A stretch of DNA of 20,581 nt from contig WYEI01000286.1 in NCBI GenBank assembly GCA_009903905.1, forward strand, positions 1 through 20,581, read 5' to 3'. A program made the position numbers and the translations under genes. Numbering within the stretch: the stretch's first letter is position 1; the number at the start of each line of letters is the position of its first letter. Below, piece by piece: positions 13,862-20,291 of this stretch. The notes under the pieces are model-generated. The model saw only the letters and a list, made by a program, of their open reading frames with translations, searched no databases and was not told where the DNA came from. Source of the stretch: Pyrobaculum sp. (GTDB lineage: Archaea > Thermoproteota > Thermoprotei > Thermoproteales > Thermoproteaceae).

Positions 13862-14344
13862 TTACAAACTACCCGCCCCCAGCATCTGCCCAGCCACCGC
13901 CCCCACAAGCCGCCGCACTCTATTCAACGCCGCGGCCACCTGCCCGCCGGAGGCCCACCCCTCGTAGAAGTTCACATGCATGGCGTTGGCGTGGGCCCAC
14001 GCGTCGTGCACCCACTCCCCCAACTCCTCCGCCACCTTCTTCGCGTACCTCCACAGCCCGCCGTGGGAAGCCAGCCTCACGCCGTCGCGCCAATAGGCAA
14101 AGGCCTTAACGGCGAAAGCCGCCGCGCCCCAGACCCTCTCCGACGCCTGCCTCAGATCACCCCTGGCGAGCTCCGCCTCAGCCTCCCGCAGAAGCTCCAG
14201 CGCCGCCTCGGCGTAGGCCCTCTCCGGAGGATCCAGACGGGCGGTGGCCACGTCCATTAGGAAATCCTCTAGAGAGACCCCGCTCTCCTCGGCGGCCCGC
14301 CTCAGAAGCTCCACCACGCGAGAAGGCAGAACCAGAGCATCCAC
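13862..14344 (-). CDS. PaREP1-family protein
   Basis: This 160-residue all-helical protein matches the PaREP1 family first noticed as a multicopy family in Pyrobaculum aerophilum. Typical elements are the helix with AELARGDLRQASERVWGAA (about 57-75) followed by VKAFAYWRDGVRLASHGGLW and a late HVNFYEGWA. The pattern of paired helices carrying GDxxxAxEKxWxA resembles HEPN-domain proteins, with which PaREP1 is thought to share a fold, but an Rx4-6H RNase motif is not evident. Function is unknown. The first 30 residues look like a short helical, ribbon-helix-helix-like lead. The GTG at 14344 is about 23 nt from a TATA box at 14362-14373, so it is separate from the MNT gene upstream. Confidence 0.8.
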   Translation of the reverse strand: MDALVLPSRVVELLRRAAEESGVSLEDFLMDVATARLDPPERAYAEAALELLREAEAELARGDLRQASERVWGAAAFAVKAFAYWRDGVRLASHGGLWRYAKKVAEELGEWVHDAWAHANAMHVNFYEGWASGGQVAAALNRVRRLVGAVAGQMLGAGSL

Positions 14345-14361
14345 AGAGCATCCTGGGCCCC

Positions 14362-14373
14362 GGATAAAAATTT
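14362..14373 (-). promoter_or_regulatory. TATA box for the PaREP1 gene
   Basis: On the minus strand aaatttttatcc is centred about 23 nt before the GTG at 14344 and overlaps the stop codon of the MNT gene. Confidence 0.5.
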
Positions 14374-14734
14374 ATTTGCAACGCCTGGCGAGCTCCACAA
14401 GCCTCTCCGCGATGCCGAGGCCGTCCCTAAGCACAACGCCCAGCGCCAAGTCCCTGGCGATGGGGTAGCACCTCTCCACGGCCCTCAATGCCTCCCGCGG
14501 CGTTAATGCGATCACCTCCACGCCCGGCGGAATATCGGCGTCTAAAAGACGGCGGTGGGGCGGCTCCGAAAACTCCGCCACCACCAGAAGATCCACATCG
14601 CTATCCTCGGAGAAGTCGCCCCGGGCGAAGGAACCCACGAGGAAGACCGTACCAGGAAGCGCCTCAGCCGCCGCCTTGGCCAGCGCCAAGGCCCTAGCCC
14701 TCAGCGCCTCCCGGAATCTAAACACGACCTCCAT
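14372..14734 (-). CDS. MNT-type nucleotidyltransferase (MntA-like antitoxin)
   Basis: This 120-residue protein has the minimal nucleotidyltransferase motif GSFARGDFSEDSDVDLLVV (34-52): G34-S35, then D46 and D48 for metal binding. The third acidic residue may be E74 in GVEVIAL. In type VII toxin-antitoxin modules MntA-like proteins neutralise a HEPN RNase, in known cases by adding AMP to a tyrosine near its active site. The ATG at 14734 lies 34 bp inside the upstream HEPN gene, so the two are translated from one mRNA, toxin-like gene first. No separate promoter is seen. Confidence 0.88.
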   Translation of the reverse strand: MEVVFRFREALRARALALAKAAAEALPGTVFLVGSFARGDFSEDSDVDLLVVAEFSEPPHRRLLDADIPPGVEVIALTPREALRAVERCYPIARDLALGVVLRDGLGIAERLVELARRCK

Positions 14735-15117
14735 AACTCTTCTACAAACGCTAAAATCTTTTCGGCGGCGGCCAGCGCCGCCTCTGCATCGCTCCTCGTA
14801 AAGTACTCAAACGGCGCCCCCTCGCTCCACGCATCGACGCATCTAGTCGGGATGTAGAACTTGTCGAGGAGCTTGCCGAGTTCCAAAAACCCCTCAGGCA
14901 CAGGCAACAACTCCTTGGCCGCCTCCAGAAGCTTATATACCGAGTGCCCCCTCGCCGGTCTACCTGCTCCATACAACAGACCCTTGGCGGCGAACTCAGC
15001 CGCTTGGTGAGCCTTGAAACACGCCCAGTTAAAATCGCCGCCCTCCGCGTCGCGCCTCGCAGACTCCAGCGTGCGCCTAGCCATCACAAGCCACCTAGAA
15101 AACTCCACACAATCCAC
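14701..15117 (-). CDS. HEPN-domain protein (HepT-like toxin of an MNT pair)
   Basis: From the GTG at 15117 the protein has 138 residues and matches the classical HEPN family: DFNWACFKAHQAAEFAAKGLL (28-48) as the first core helix, then R53-PARG-H58, an Rx4H pattern followed by SVYKLL, and LDKFYIPTRCVDAWSEGAPFEYF (84-106) with the typical late helix AEAALAAAEKIL. HEPN toxins of this kind are metal-independent RNases. It overlaps the MNT gene by 34 bp, the standard two-gene module. The frame is open further upstream, but the TATA box at 15135-15144 is inside that part and its spacing selects GTG 15117 (GTG 15108 is the alternative). RNase activity is inferred. Confidence 0.85.
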   Translation of the reverse strand: MDCVEFSRWLVMARRTLESARRDAEGGDFNWACFKAHQAAEFAAKGLLYGAGRPARGHSVYKLLEAAKELLPVPEGFLELGKLLDKFYIPTRCVDAWSEGAPFEYFTRSDAEAALAAAEKILAFVEELWRSCLDSGRR

Positions 15118-15134
15118 ATAACCCACCCAAAGCC

Positions 15135-15144
15135 ATTTTATAAA
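15135..15144 (-). promoter_or_regulatory. TATA box for the HEPN/MNT operon
   Basis: On the minus strand tttataaaat is centred about 23 nt before the GTG at 15117. It rules out the longer reading of the HEPN frame, which would begin upstream of the promoter. Confidence 0.6.
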
Positions 15145-15346
15145 CCATCGCCCAAGCGCCCCGCGCCGCCCGCCTCGCCGCTGAAACGTCAATCACAGCT
15201 CTTGTGGAGCCAGTATATGACGCGTTGAGGAACCTCCGAAAGATGCCTAAGCAGACGAAGAAGGGACTTCGCATGTCGGCGGTGGTGGCTCAGGCGCATC
15301 AACCCGCCGCGTGTAACTGAGCTGGACCGCGGAAAGACAAGCCGCC

Positions 15347-15856
15347 TCAGGCAGAGCGCCCGCCCTCTAAGACCCTCCGGGCCCCTTCGACGAGCCTCTC
15401 AACGTCCGGCGCACGGGCCTTTACGTCCTCCGCATCCAGCCTAGCCTCGTGGAAGCCCCACACGTGGAGGACCCAAGCGGCGTCCCACGACTGCCTAACC
15501 CACCCGCCCAGCCACTCCGAAGATCTGAGCACAGCCTTCTCGAGATCCGTTGCACTCCACCTACCCCGCCCCTCTACCCGTCTCAAGACCTCGGAAAGGT
15601 TAAGATGAATCGCCAAGGCCTTCACAGCCTCCTCCGCCGCTTTATACAACTTCTCCGAGGCCTCTACCGGATCCCTATCCACCAACGCCTTCCCCTCCGC
15701 CAAAAACTTGACGGCAAGCTCCAGATGCGCCTCCGCCACGGCCTCGGGATCCAACCCCACAGCCTTGGCCAACATATCAACGACATACGTCTCTACGTCA
15801 ATACCTCTCTCAACTAGTTTTTCCACAATCACCTTAGGAATAGACACCACCGCCAC
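15347..15856 (-). CDS. PaREP1-like protein
   Basis: From the GTG at 15856 the protein has 169 residues. It begins SIPKVIVEKLVERGIDVETYVVDMLAKAVGL, a short strand plus two helices like a ribbon-helix-helix or antitoxin-type lead, then the PaREP1/HEPN-like helices: AHLELAVKFLAEGKALVDRDPVEASEKLYKAAEEAVKALA (about 48-87) and a later WDAAWVLHVWGFHEARL. The pattern is parallel to the PaREP1 gene at 13862 (N-terminal lead, then GD/DPxxASEKLxxAA), so the two are paralogues. No catalytic motif is clear. TATA box cataaaaac (15877-15885) lies about 24 nt before the GTG. The reading frame's earlier ATG at 15910 lies upstream of that box and is unlikely to be used. Confidence 0.75.
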   Translation of the reverse strand: MAVVSIPKVIVEKLVERGIDVETYVVDMLAKAVGLDPEAVAEAHLELAVKFLAEGKALVDRDPVEASEKLYKAAEEAVKALAIHLNLSEVLRRVEGRGRWSATDLEKAVLRSSEWLGGWVRQSWDAAWVLHVWGFHEARLDAEDVKARAPDVERLVEGARRVLEGGRSA

Positions 15857-15876
15857 AGCTACTGGTGCCTCGGAAA

Positions 15877-15885
15877 CATAAAAAC
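15877..15885 (-). promoter_or_regulatory. TATA box for the PaREP1-like gene
   Basis: On the minus strand gtttttatg is centred about 25 nt before the GTG at 15856. A 14-bp palindrome (15917-15930) lies 32-50 bp upstream of it. Confidence 0.55.
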
Positions 15886-15916
15886 TCAACCCCAACATCA
15901 GATGTTGCAAACAAAA

Positions 15917-15930
15917 CGCGTCACGACGCG
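15917..15930. repeat. Inverted repeat upstream of the PaREP1-like gene
   Basis: CGCGTC and GACGCG flank a 2-bp centre, a perfect dyad located upstream of the TATA box of the minus-strand gene at 15347-15856. It may be an operator or activator site; nothing shows its use. Confidence 0.4.
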
Positions 15931-15943
15931 ACCCACAAGGCGC

Positions 15944-16020
15944 CTAGACGCGTACAAGAACCGTGACGACGTCGGAGAGCCACGACATCCTACAGACATC
16001 TAGATGCGTATAAGCAACCG
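15944..16020. repeat. Imperfect direct repeat in the 180-bp spacer
   Basis: ctagacgcgtacaagaaccg (15944-15963) and a second copy at 16000-16020 (ctagatgcgtataagcaacc then g) match at about 17 of 20 aligned positions, 56 bp apart. They sit in the spacer between the PaREP1-like gene and the first ATPase/HEPN-like cassette. The rest of the spacer shows no gene. Confidence 0.4.
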
Positions 16021-16038
16021 CCGCCATCCCCATGTTTA

Positions 16039-16611
16039 TCAACAGTTGACGCAGGCAACCCCGCCCTCTAAAGCCCTCTTCACCTCCTCCAGCACGCGTT
16101 CAAGCTCGTCGCCCCACCTGACGCGGCTTTTCAGCGCCTCTACCCGTCTTGCCAGCTCCTGCAATACCGACTTTATGTCGGCCACCGCGTCCTCCCGCGT
16201 GGCGTATTTAGACAGTTCGCCGCTTGGGTCAGGCCCGTGGTACTGGTAGTCGTGCAGGTTAAGAATACGGTCCGTCCAGAGCGAGATACCGCCATGCCCC
16301 ACCTCCTCCAGAAGCCTAGACAAAGACTTCATCTTGGCGGTGGGGACCCGGGGCACTGCCTTAGACTCCAGCCACCCCCTCTCCTCCTCTGTCTTGGCCA
16401 GAGCCTTCAGTTTCTCAAGCTCAAGCCGCAACAAGGCGGCCAGAAGGGCCTTCCAGGCCTGGAAGGCCTTGCCGGCGGCGTTTCGAGTGAGGCCCCTTTC
16501 CAGATATTCCAGCGCTAGGCGGGTCTCCCCCAAAGCCTCAAGAAGCCTAGCCTCGATATAGCCCTCCGAAGAGGGCTTGGGAAGCGGCCTCTCCACAAGC
16601 TCAACAACCAT
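16039..16611 (-). CDS. PaREP1/HEPN-like helical protein, cassette 1
   Basis: From the ATG at 16611 the protein has 190 residues. It is all-helical, with an N-terminal VVELVERPLPKPS lead, a helix pair with LALEYLERGLTRNAAGKAFQ and AWKALLAALLRLELEKLKAL, then the invariant ESKAVPRVPT and LHDYQYHGPDP blocks shared by all three copies. The helix pair has the spacing of PaREP1/HEPN domains. R-ILNL-H in this copy looks like Rx4H, but the arginine is K or L in the other copies, so RNase activity is not supported by motif. The last 20 residues include two cysteines not found in the paralogues. It follows the cassette 1 ATPase by 59 bp, yet has its own TATA box (16630-16639). Function unknown. Confidence 0.75.
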   Translation of the reverse strand: MVVELVERPLPKPSSEGYIEARLLEALGETRLALEYLERGLTRNAAGKAFQAWKALLAALLRLELEKLKALAKTEEERGWLESKAVPRVPTAKMKSLSRLLEEVGHGGISLWTDRILNLHDYQYHGPDPSGELSKYATREDAVADIKSVLQELARRVEALKSRVRWGDELERVLEEVKRALEGGVACVNC

Positions 16612-16629
16612 GAAAACAGCTACATCTCT

Positions 16630-16639
16630 CTTTAAAAAC
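16630..16639 (-). promoter_or_regulatory. TATA box for HEPN-like gene 1
   Basis: On the minus strand gtttttaaag, followed by agag, is centred about 24 nt before the ATG at 16611. The same TTTTTAAAGAG core precedes HEPN-like gene 3. Confidence 0.6.
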
Positions 16640-16670
16640 TTTAACACAGACGTCGCCGCGGTGTCGGATG

Positions 16671-17684
16671 TCAAGAAGACGCCTCCCTCAACGCCTTCCT
16701 CACGGCTTCTCTGTGTATGGGGGTCTGCCAGGCGGCGTTCTTCCCAATGCCGAGTTCAGGGTCTCTCTCGGGGGGCGGCTGGTCGATCCAGAAGCTGGGC
16801 CTTCTGTCGTACATGTTGTATACGATCAGGTTCTTCGCCTCCAGCTCCCTTATCAGTTCCTCCGGCGCGCCGCCGGACCAAAGCGCATCTGGGTCCTCCA
16901 CAGCCGCCTCAAGCCACCTCCTCCACCGAGAGACGAACTCCGTAGACAGCCTCTTTTCCAGCGCTACGCCCCCCACAACACTCTCCACATCCCACCCGTA
17001 CTCGTAAAGCCTCCTAAGCATCCTCGGGTTGCCGCCGGTCCAACGCCAGACGTCGTCAAACGGCGGCTTCGGCCCTGGCAGTTTCTCGTACAGTTGCTGG
17101 AAGCCCTCCCTCGGCATGTTCCACATGGGCCGCAACTCGGCCCAGAAATGCCGTCCAATCTCCACCCGCGTTACGCCCTCGCTTGTGGCGACGAGGACGA
17201 CTATTTTTTCGTAGCTGTACACCGGGTGCTCGATCATGTTCAACAGCCCTTTCACGTAGGCGGCGGCTTTGTCCAGTCCTATTGCTTGGAAGACGTCGTC
17301 GGCGACTATGGCGATCTTCGTCTTGCGCGCCTTCAACACCTTCCGCACAAAGTCGAAGACAGCCCACGCCACGCGGCCCACAGCCTCCTCAGCCACAGCC
17401 CGCTCCACAAACTCCAGAAAGGCCTTCTTGACGTCGGGAGGCGAAACCTCAGCCTCAAAAACCCGATCAAGGGGGTGGAGGTAGAACACGTCGTATCCCA
17501 GCTCCCTAAGCATAGCCGCCGCCTGCCGCAGAAAGGCGGTCTTGCCGCAGCCCTCCGGGCCGAATATGACGACGGGGAACCCTGTGCTCCTCTCCGCCCA
17601 CTCCACCACCTGCGCAAGAGCGCGGTCCCTATCCACGAACTCCGTCTTCACGCCTGGGACGGGCTCAAGCGTAATCCTCCTCAC
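16671..17684 (-). CDS. Archaeal P-loop ATPase, cassette 1
   Basis: This 337-residue protein has Walker A GPEGCGKT (42-49), a Walker B-like strand IAIVADD (124-130, Asp-Asp in place of Asp-Glu), a sensor strand VLVATSEG, and WTGGNP (215-220), the GGNP motif typical of the Arch_ATPase/STAND group. A C-terminal helical, winged-helix-like part ends in PPPERDPELGIG followed by AWQTPIHREAV, shared by all copies. STAND ATPases sense a ligand and switch a coupled effector, here presumably the HEPN-like protein encoded next. The GTG at 17684 sits 23 nt from a TATA box within a conserved promoter block. Residues 123-159 differ from cassette 2 at only two positions, while the tail is more diverged. Confidence 0.85.
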   Translation of the reverse strand: MRRITLEPVPGVKTEFVDRDRALAQVVEWAERSTGFPVVIFGPEGCGKTAFLRQAAAMLRELGYDVFYLHPLDRVFEAEVSPPDVKKAFLEFVERAVAEEAVGRVAWAVFDFVRKVLKARKTKIAIVADDVFQAIGLDKAAAYVKGLLNMIEHPVYSYEKIVVLVATSEGVTRVEIGRHFWAELRPMWNMPREGFQQLYEKLPGPKPPFDDVWRWTGGNPRMLRRLYEYGWDVESVVGGVALEKRLSTEFVSRWRRWLEAAVEDPDALWSGGAPEELIRELEAKNLIVYNMYDRRPSFWIDQPPPERDPELGIGKNAAWQTPIHREAVRKALREASS

Positions 17685-17696
17685 GCCTCAACAGAC

Positions 17697-17719
17697 GTTC
17701 CTGTAAATAAGCTTGTACA
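17697..17719 (-). promoter_or_regulatory. Conserved promoter block, ATPase 1
   Basis: Read on the plus strand it begins GTTC-CTGTAAATAAGCTT and continues GTAC. The core GTTCYTGTAAWTAAGCTT is repeated before ATPase 2 at the same distance from the start. The TATA box (taaataag) is centred about 23 nt from the GTG at 17684. Confidence 0.6.
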
Positions 17720-17785
17720 ACCAAAACAAACTCCAGAGCCACACAAAACCAGCCACTTCCACAGCGGACTAAACGACCCCGCCGT

Positions 17786-18334
17786 CTAGAGGCTCAAGGA
17801 CTTTTTCACCTCCTCCAGCGCCTTCTCCAGCTCCTCGCCCCACTTGATGCGTTTTTTAAGCGCCTCCACGCGCTTGACGAGCTCCTGGAGAAGCTCCACC
17901 ACGTCTGCGGCGGCGGACTCCTTCGTCGCGTATTTAGACAGCGCCATGTCTGGGTCAGGGCCGTGGTACTGGTAGTCGTGGAGATTAAGCGCCTTGTCCG
18001 TCCAGGCGGTGATGGCTTCATGACCAGCCTCCTTCAACAGACGGGACAGCTCCTTCATCCTAGTCGTCGGGACCCGAGGCACCGCCTTAGACTCCAGCCA
18101 ACGTCTCTCTTCATCTGTCCTCACGATAGCCATCAATCTCTCCAGCTCAAGCCGCAACAGAGCGGCCAGAAGCGCCTTCCAAGCCTGGAAGGCCTTCCCC
18201 GCGGCGTTTCGCACAAGCCCCCCACGCAGAAACCTCAAGGCGAGGCGGGCCTCTACAAGTGCCTCCAAAAGCCTAGCCTCAACATAAGACACATCTGCGG
18301 GCCTGGGCAAAGGCCTATCCAACACCTCAACCAC
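17786..18334 (-). CDS. PaREP1/HEPN-like helical protein, cassette 2
   Basis: From the GTG at 18334 the protein has 182 residues and begins VVEVLDRPLPRPAD, aligning with the paralogues; the in-frame ATG at 18349 would add five residues that the paralogues lack, and the TATA box at 18352-18360 is 23 nt from GTG 18334. It carries the same blocks as the other copies, LRGGLVRNAAGKAFQAWKA, ESKAVPRVPTT and LHDYQYHGPDPD. The DNA at 17924-17983 is identical to cassette 3. No catalytic motif is conserved. It lies 194 bp downstream of ATPase 2, the longest spacer in any cassette, which carries a hairpin. Confidence 0.75.
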   Translation of the reverse strand: MVEVLDRPLPRPADVSYVEARLLEALVEARLALRFLRGGLVRNAAGKAFQAWKALLAALLRLELERLMAIVRTDEERRWLESKAVPRVPTTRMKELSRLLKEAGHEAITAWTDKALNLHDYQYHGPDPDMALSKYATKESAAADVVELLQELVKRVEALKKRIKWGEELEKALEEVKKSLSL

Positions 18335-18351
18335 ACACAACTCACCCATCC

Positions 18352-18360
18352 CATTTAAAT
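18352..18360 (-). promoter_or_regulatory. TATA box for HEPN-like gene 2
   Basis: On the minus strand atttaaatg is centred about 23 nt before the GTG at 18334. It is only about 8 nt from the ATG at 18349, favouring the GTG. Confidence 0.55.
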
Positions 18361-18504
18361 GCCTTCACGCCCTCAGCAAGCCCACTCACCGCCGCCCACC
18401 TCCCCGCCCATTCGAGACGACAAGCGCCCTACCCGCCCGGCGAGCAGATAAAACCCCGCCAAGCTGCGCTCTGATAAGCGTCGGCGCGCTCAAGCCGCGA
18501 CGGC

Positions 18505-18535
18505 CTCTTACTCCGCAGGAGTCAAGCGGCAAGAG
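18505..18535 (-). terminator. Hairpin after the ATPase 2 stop
   Basis: ACTCC (18510-18514) and GGAGT (18518-18522) flank a 3-nt loop, extended after a bulge by CTCTT (18505-18509) with AAGAG (18531-18535). It starts 9 bp past the ATPase 2 stop. It may stabilise or end that transcript; there is no T tract, so termination is uncertain. The rest of the 194-bp spacer shows no open reading frame of note. Confidence 0.35.
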
Positions 18536-18543
18536 AAGACGCC

Positions 18544-19551
18544 CTACACCTCCCTCAGCGCCCTCCTCACCGCCTCTCTGTGTATGGGGGTCTGCCAGGC
18601 AACGTTTTTCCCAATGCCGAGCTCTGGATCCCTCTCAGGCGGTGGGGCGTCTATCCAGAAGTAGGGGTCTCTGTCGTACATGTTGTATACGATTAAGTTC
18701 CTCGCCTCCAGCTCCCTTATCAGCTCCTCCGGCGCGCCGCCGGACCAAAGCACCTCAGGATCCTCCACCGCCGCCTCAAGCCACCTCCTCCACCGCCTAA
18801 CGAACTCCGCCGTCAACCTCTTCCCCCGCAACACGTCCCCCACAACCCTCTCCACAGCCCACTCAGACCTGTACAGCTTTACCAGCATCTCAGGGTTCCC
18901 GCCAGTCCACCTCCAGACATCTTCAAAGGAAGGCTTAGCGCCCGGAATTCTGTCATACAGCTGTTGAAGACCCTCCCGCGGCATGTTCCACATGGGTCTT
19001 AAATGAGCCCACCTATGTCTGCCGATTTCTTCTCTGGAGACCCCCTCGCTGGTGGCAATTAAGACCACAATGCTTTCGTAATTGTACACAGGGTGCTCTA
19101 TCATGTTCAGCAGTCCTTTTACGTAGGCGGCGGCTTTGTCTAGGCCGATGGCTTGGAAGACGTCGTCGGCGATGATGGCGATCTTCCTCCTCCGCTTCTT
19201 AAGGATCTCCCGCGTGAGGTCAAACACCGCCAGCGCCAGCCGGCCCCACCTCTCATCCTCCAACGTCTTCCTCACCAAATCTACAAAAAGAGACTTGACG
19301 TCGGCATCGTCCACCTCAGCCGCAAAAACCCGATCAAGGGGGTGAAGGTAGAAGACGTCGTATCCCAGCTCTCTCAGCATTACCATGGACTGCCTCAAAA
19401 AAGCAGTCTTCCCACAGCCCTCGGGGCCGAAGATGACGACGGGCCACCTTGTGCTCTTTTCAGCCCACTCCGCCACCTGCGCAAGGGCGCGGTCTCTATC
19501 CACAAATTCCGTCTTGACGCCGGGAGCAATTTCAAGCTTGATTCTCTTCAC
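18544..19551 (-). CDS. Archaeal P-loop ATPase, cassette 2
   Basis: The 335-residue protein is colinear with ATPase 1: Walker A GPEGCGKT (42-49), Walker B-like IAIIADD (124-130), VLIATSEG, WTGGNP and the tail with PPPERDPELGIGKN and AWQTPIHREAV. Sequence is nearly constant at residues 1-75 and 123-165 and differs more in 80-122 (DDADVKSLFV onwards) and 225-250, which may be the sensing or partner-contact regions. As in ATPase 1 the catalytic glutamate after the Walker B aspartate is Asp. The GTG at 19551 is 23 nt from its TATA box in the conserved block at 19564-19586. The partner HEPN-like gene follows after 194 bp. Biological trigger unknown. Confidence 0.85.
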   Translation of the reverse strand: MKRIKLEIAPGVKTEFVDRDRALAQVAEWAEKSTRWPVVIFGPEGCGKTAFLRQSMVMLRELGYDVFYLHPLDRVFAAEVDDADVKSLFVDLVRKTLEDERWGRLALAVFDLTREILKKRRRKIAIIADDVFQAIGLDKAAAYVKGLLNMIEHPVYNYESIVVLIATSEGVSREEIGRHRWAHLRPMWNMPREGLQQLYDRIPGAKPSFEDVWRWTGGNPEMLVKLYRSEWAVERVVGDVLRGKRLTAEFVRRWRRWLEAAVEDPEVLWSGGAPEELIRELEARNLIVYNMYDRDPYFWIDAPPPERDPELGIGKNVAWQTPIHREAVRRALREV

Positions 19552-19563
19552 GTCTCGGTGGGT

Positions 19564-19586
19564 GTTCTTGTAATTAAGCTTTGTAC
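19564..19586 (-). promoter_or_regulatory. Conserved promoter block, ATPase 2
   Basis: Same GTTCYTGTAAWTAAGCTT core (plus-strand reading) and trailing GTAC as before ATPase 1, again with the TATA box 23 nt from the start codon. The conservation extends upstream of TATA (the AAGCTT/GTAC side), the place of a BRE or regulator site. Confidence 0.6.
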
Positions 19587-19667
19587 GAGGCGTAACGCCT
19601 AGGTCTCAGAACCGCGCGTCGCATTATTCAACAACAGCGGTTCAAGCGGCACCGCCTGTCTAGAAGC

Positions 19668-20219
19668 TTAACGTGTTAAAGCCCTCCTCACCTCCTCCAG
19701 CGCTTTTTCTAGCTCGTCGCTCCACCTAACGCGGCTCCTCAGCGCCTCTACGCGCTTGACGAGCTCCTGCAGTAGCTCGACTACATCCGCGGCGGCGGAC
19801 TCCCTCGTCGCGTATTTAGACAGCGCCATGTCTGGGTCAGGGCCGTGGTACTGGTAGTCGTGGAGGTCGAGGGCGAGAGCCGTCACAAAAGTAATACCCT
19901 CGTGGCCGACATCCCTCAGCAGACGAGCAAGCTCTTTCATCCTAGTCGTCGGGACCCGGGGGACGGCCTTAGACTCCAGCCACCTCCTCTCATCCTCCGA
20001 GCTGGCCAGAGCCTTCAGCTTCTCCAGCTCAAGCCGGAGGAGGGCGGCCAGAAGCGCCTTCCAGGCGTGGAAAGCCATCCCGGCGGCGTCGCGGGTGAAG
20101 CCCCTTTCTAGATATTCCAGCGCTAGGCGGGCCTCCGCCAAAGCCTCAAGAAGCCTAGCCTCCACATACGCCGCATCGCTCGGCCTAGGCAGAGGACGCT
20201 CCACAAGCTCAACAACCAC
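19668..20219 (-). CDS. PaREP1/HEPN-like helical protein, cassette 3
   Basis: The 183-residue protein starts MVVELVERPLPRPSD and keeps all family blocks: LALEYLERGFTRDAAGMAFH, AWKALLAALLRLELEKLKAL, ESKAVPRVPTT (82-92) and LHDYQYHGPDPD (119-130), with H120 and H125 invariant in the three copies. Its N-terminal half is closest to cassette 1 and the centre is identical in DNA to cassette 2, so the gene is mosaic. The GTG at 20219 is 24 nt from the TATA box at 20239-20247. It follows the cassette 3 ATPase by 72 bp. Function unknown; a helical effector or adaptor for the ATPase is inference. Confidence 0.75.
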   Translation of the reverse strand: MVVELVERPLPRPSDAAYVEARLLEALAEARLALEYLERGFTRDAAGMAFHAWKALLAALLRLELEKLKALASSEDERRWLESKAVPRVPTTRMKELARLLRDVGHEGITFVTALALDLHDYQYHGPDPDMALSKYATRESAAADVVELLQELVKRVEALRSRVRWSDELEKALEEVRRALTR

Positions 20220-20238
20220 GACAACGGCTGACTGCCTC

Positions 20239-20247
20239 TTTAAAAAT
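20239..20247 (-). promoter_or_regulatory. TATA box for HEPN-like gene 3
   Basis: On the minus strand atttttaaa followed by gag is centred about 24 nt before the GTG at 20219, and shares the TTTTTAAAGAG core with HEPN-like gene 1. Confidence 0.6.
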
Positions 20248-20291
20248 TTAGAGGCGGTGCAGATGTGACACAGTTACAGCAACAGAGGCGG

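Noticed and set aside
13822..13908. N-terminal extension of 29 codons on MCM
   Set aside because: It lies upstream of the TATA box at 13841-13849, has biased W/G/R-rich composition, overlaps the PaREP1 gene end and is absent from the usual MCM length.
16039..16611. Catalytic Rx4-6H HEPN motif in HEPN-like protein 1 (R-ILNL-H)
   Set aside because: The arginine is replaced by lysine or leucine in the two paralogues while surrounding residues are invariant, so it is not a conserved catalytic motif.
16668..17789. 373-codon plus-strand open frame inside ATPase 1
   Set aside because: Antisense shadow; the minus-strand ATPase has all motifs and is conserved with its paralogue.
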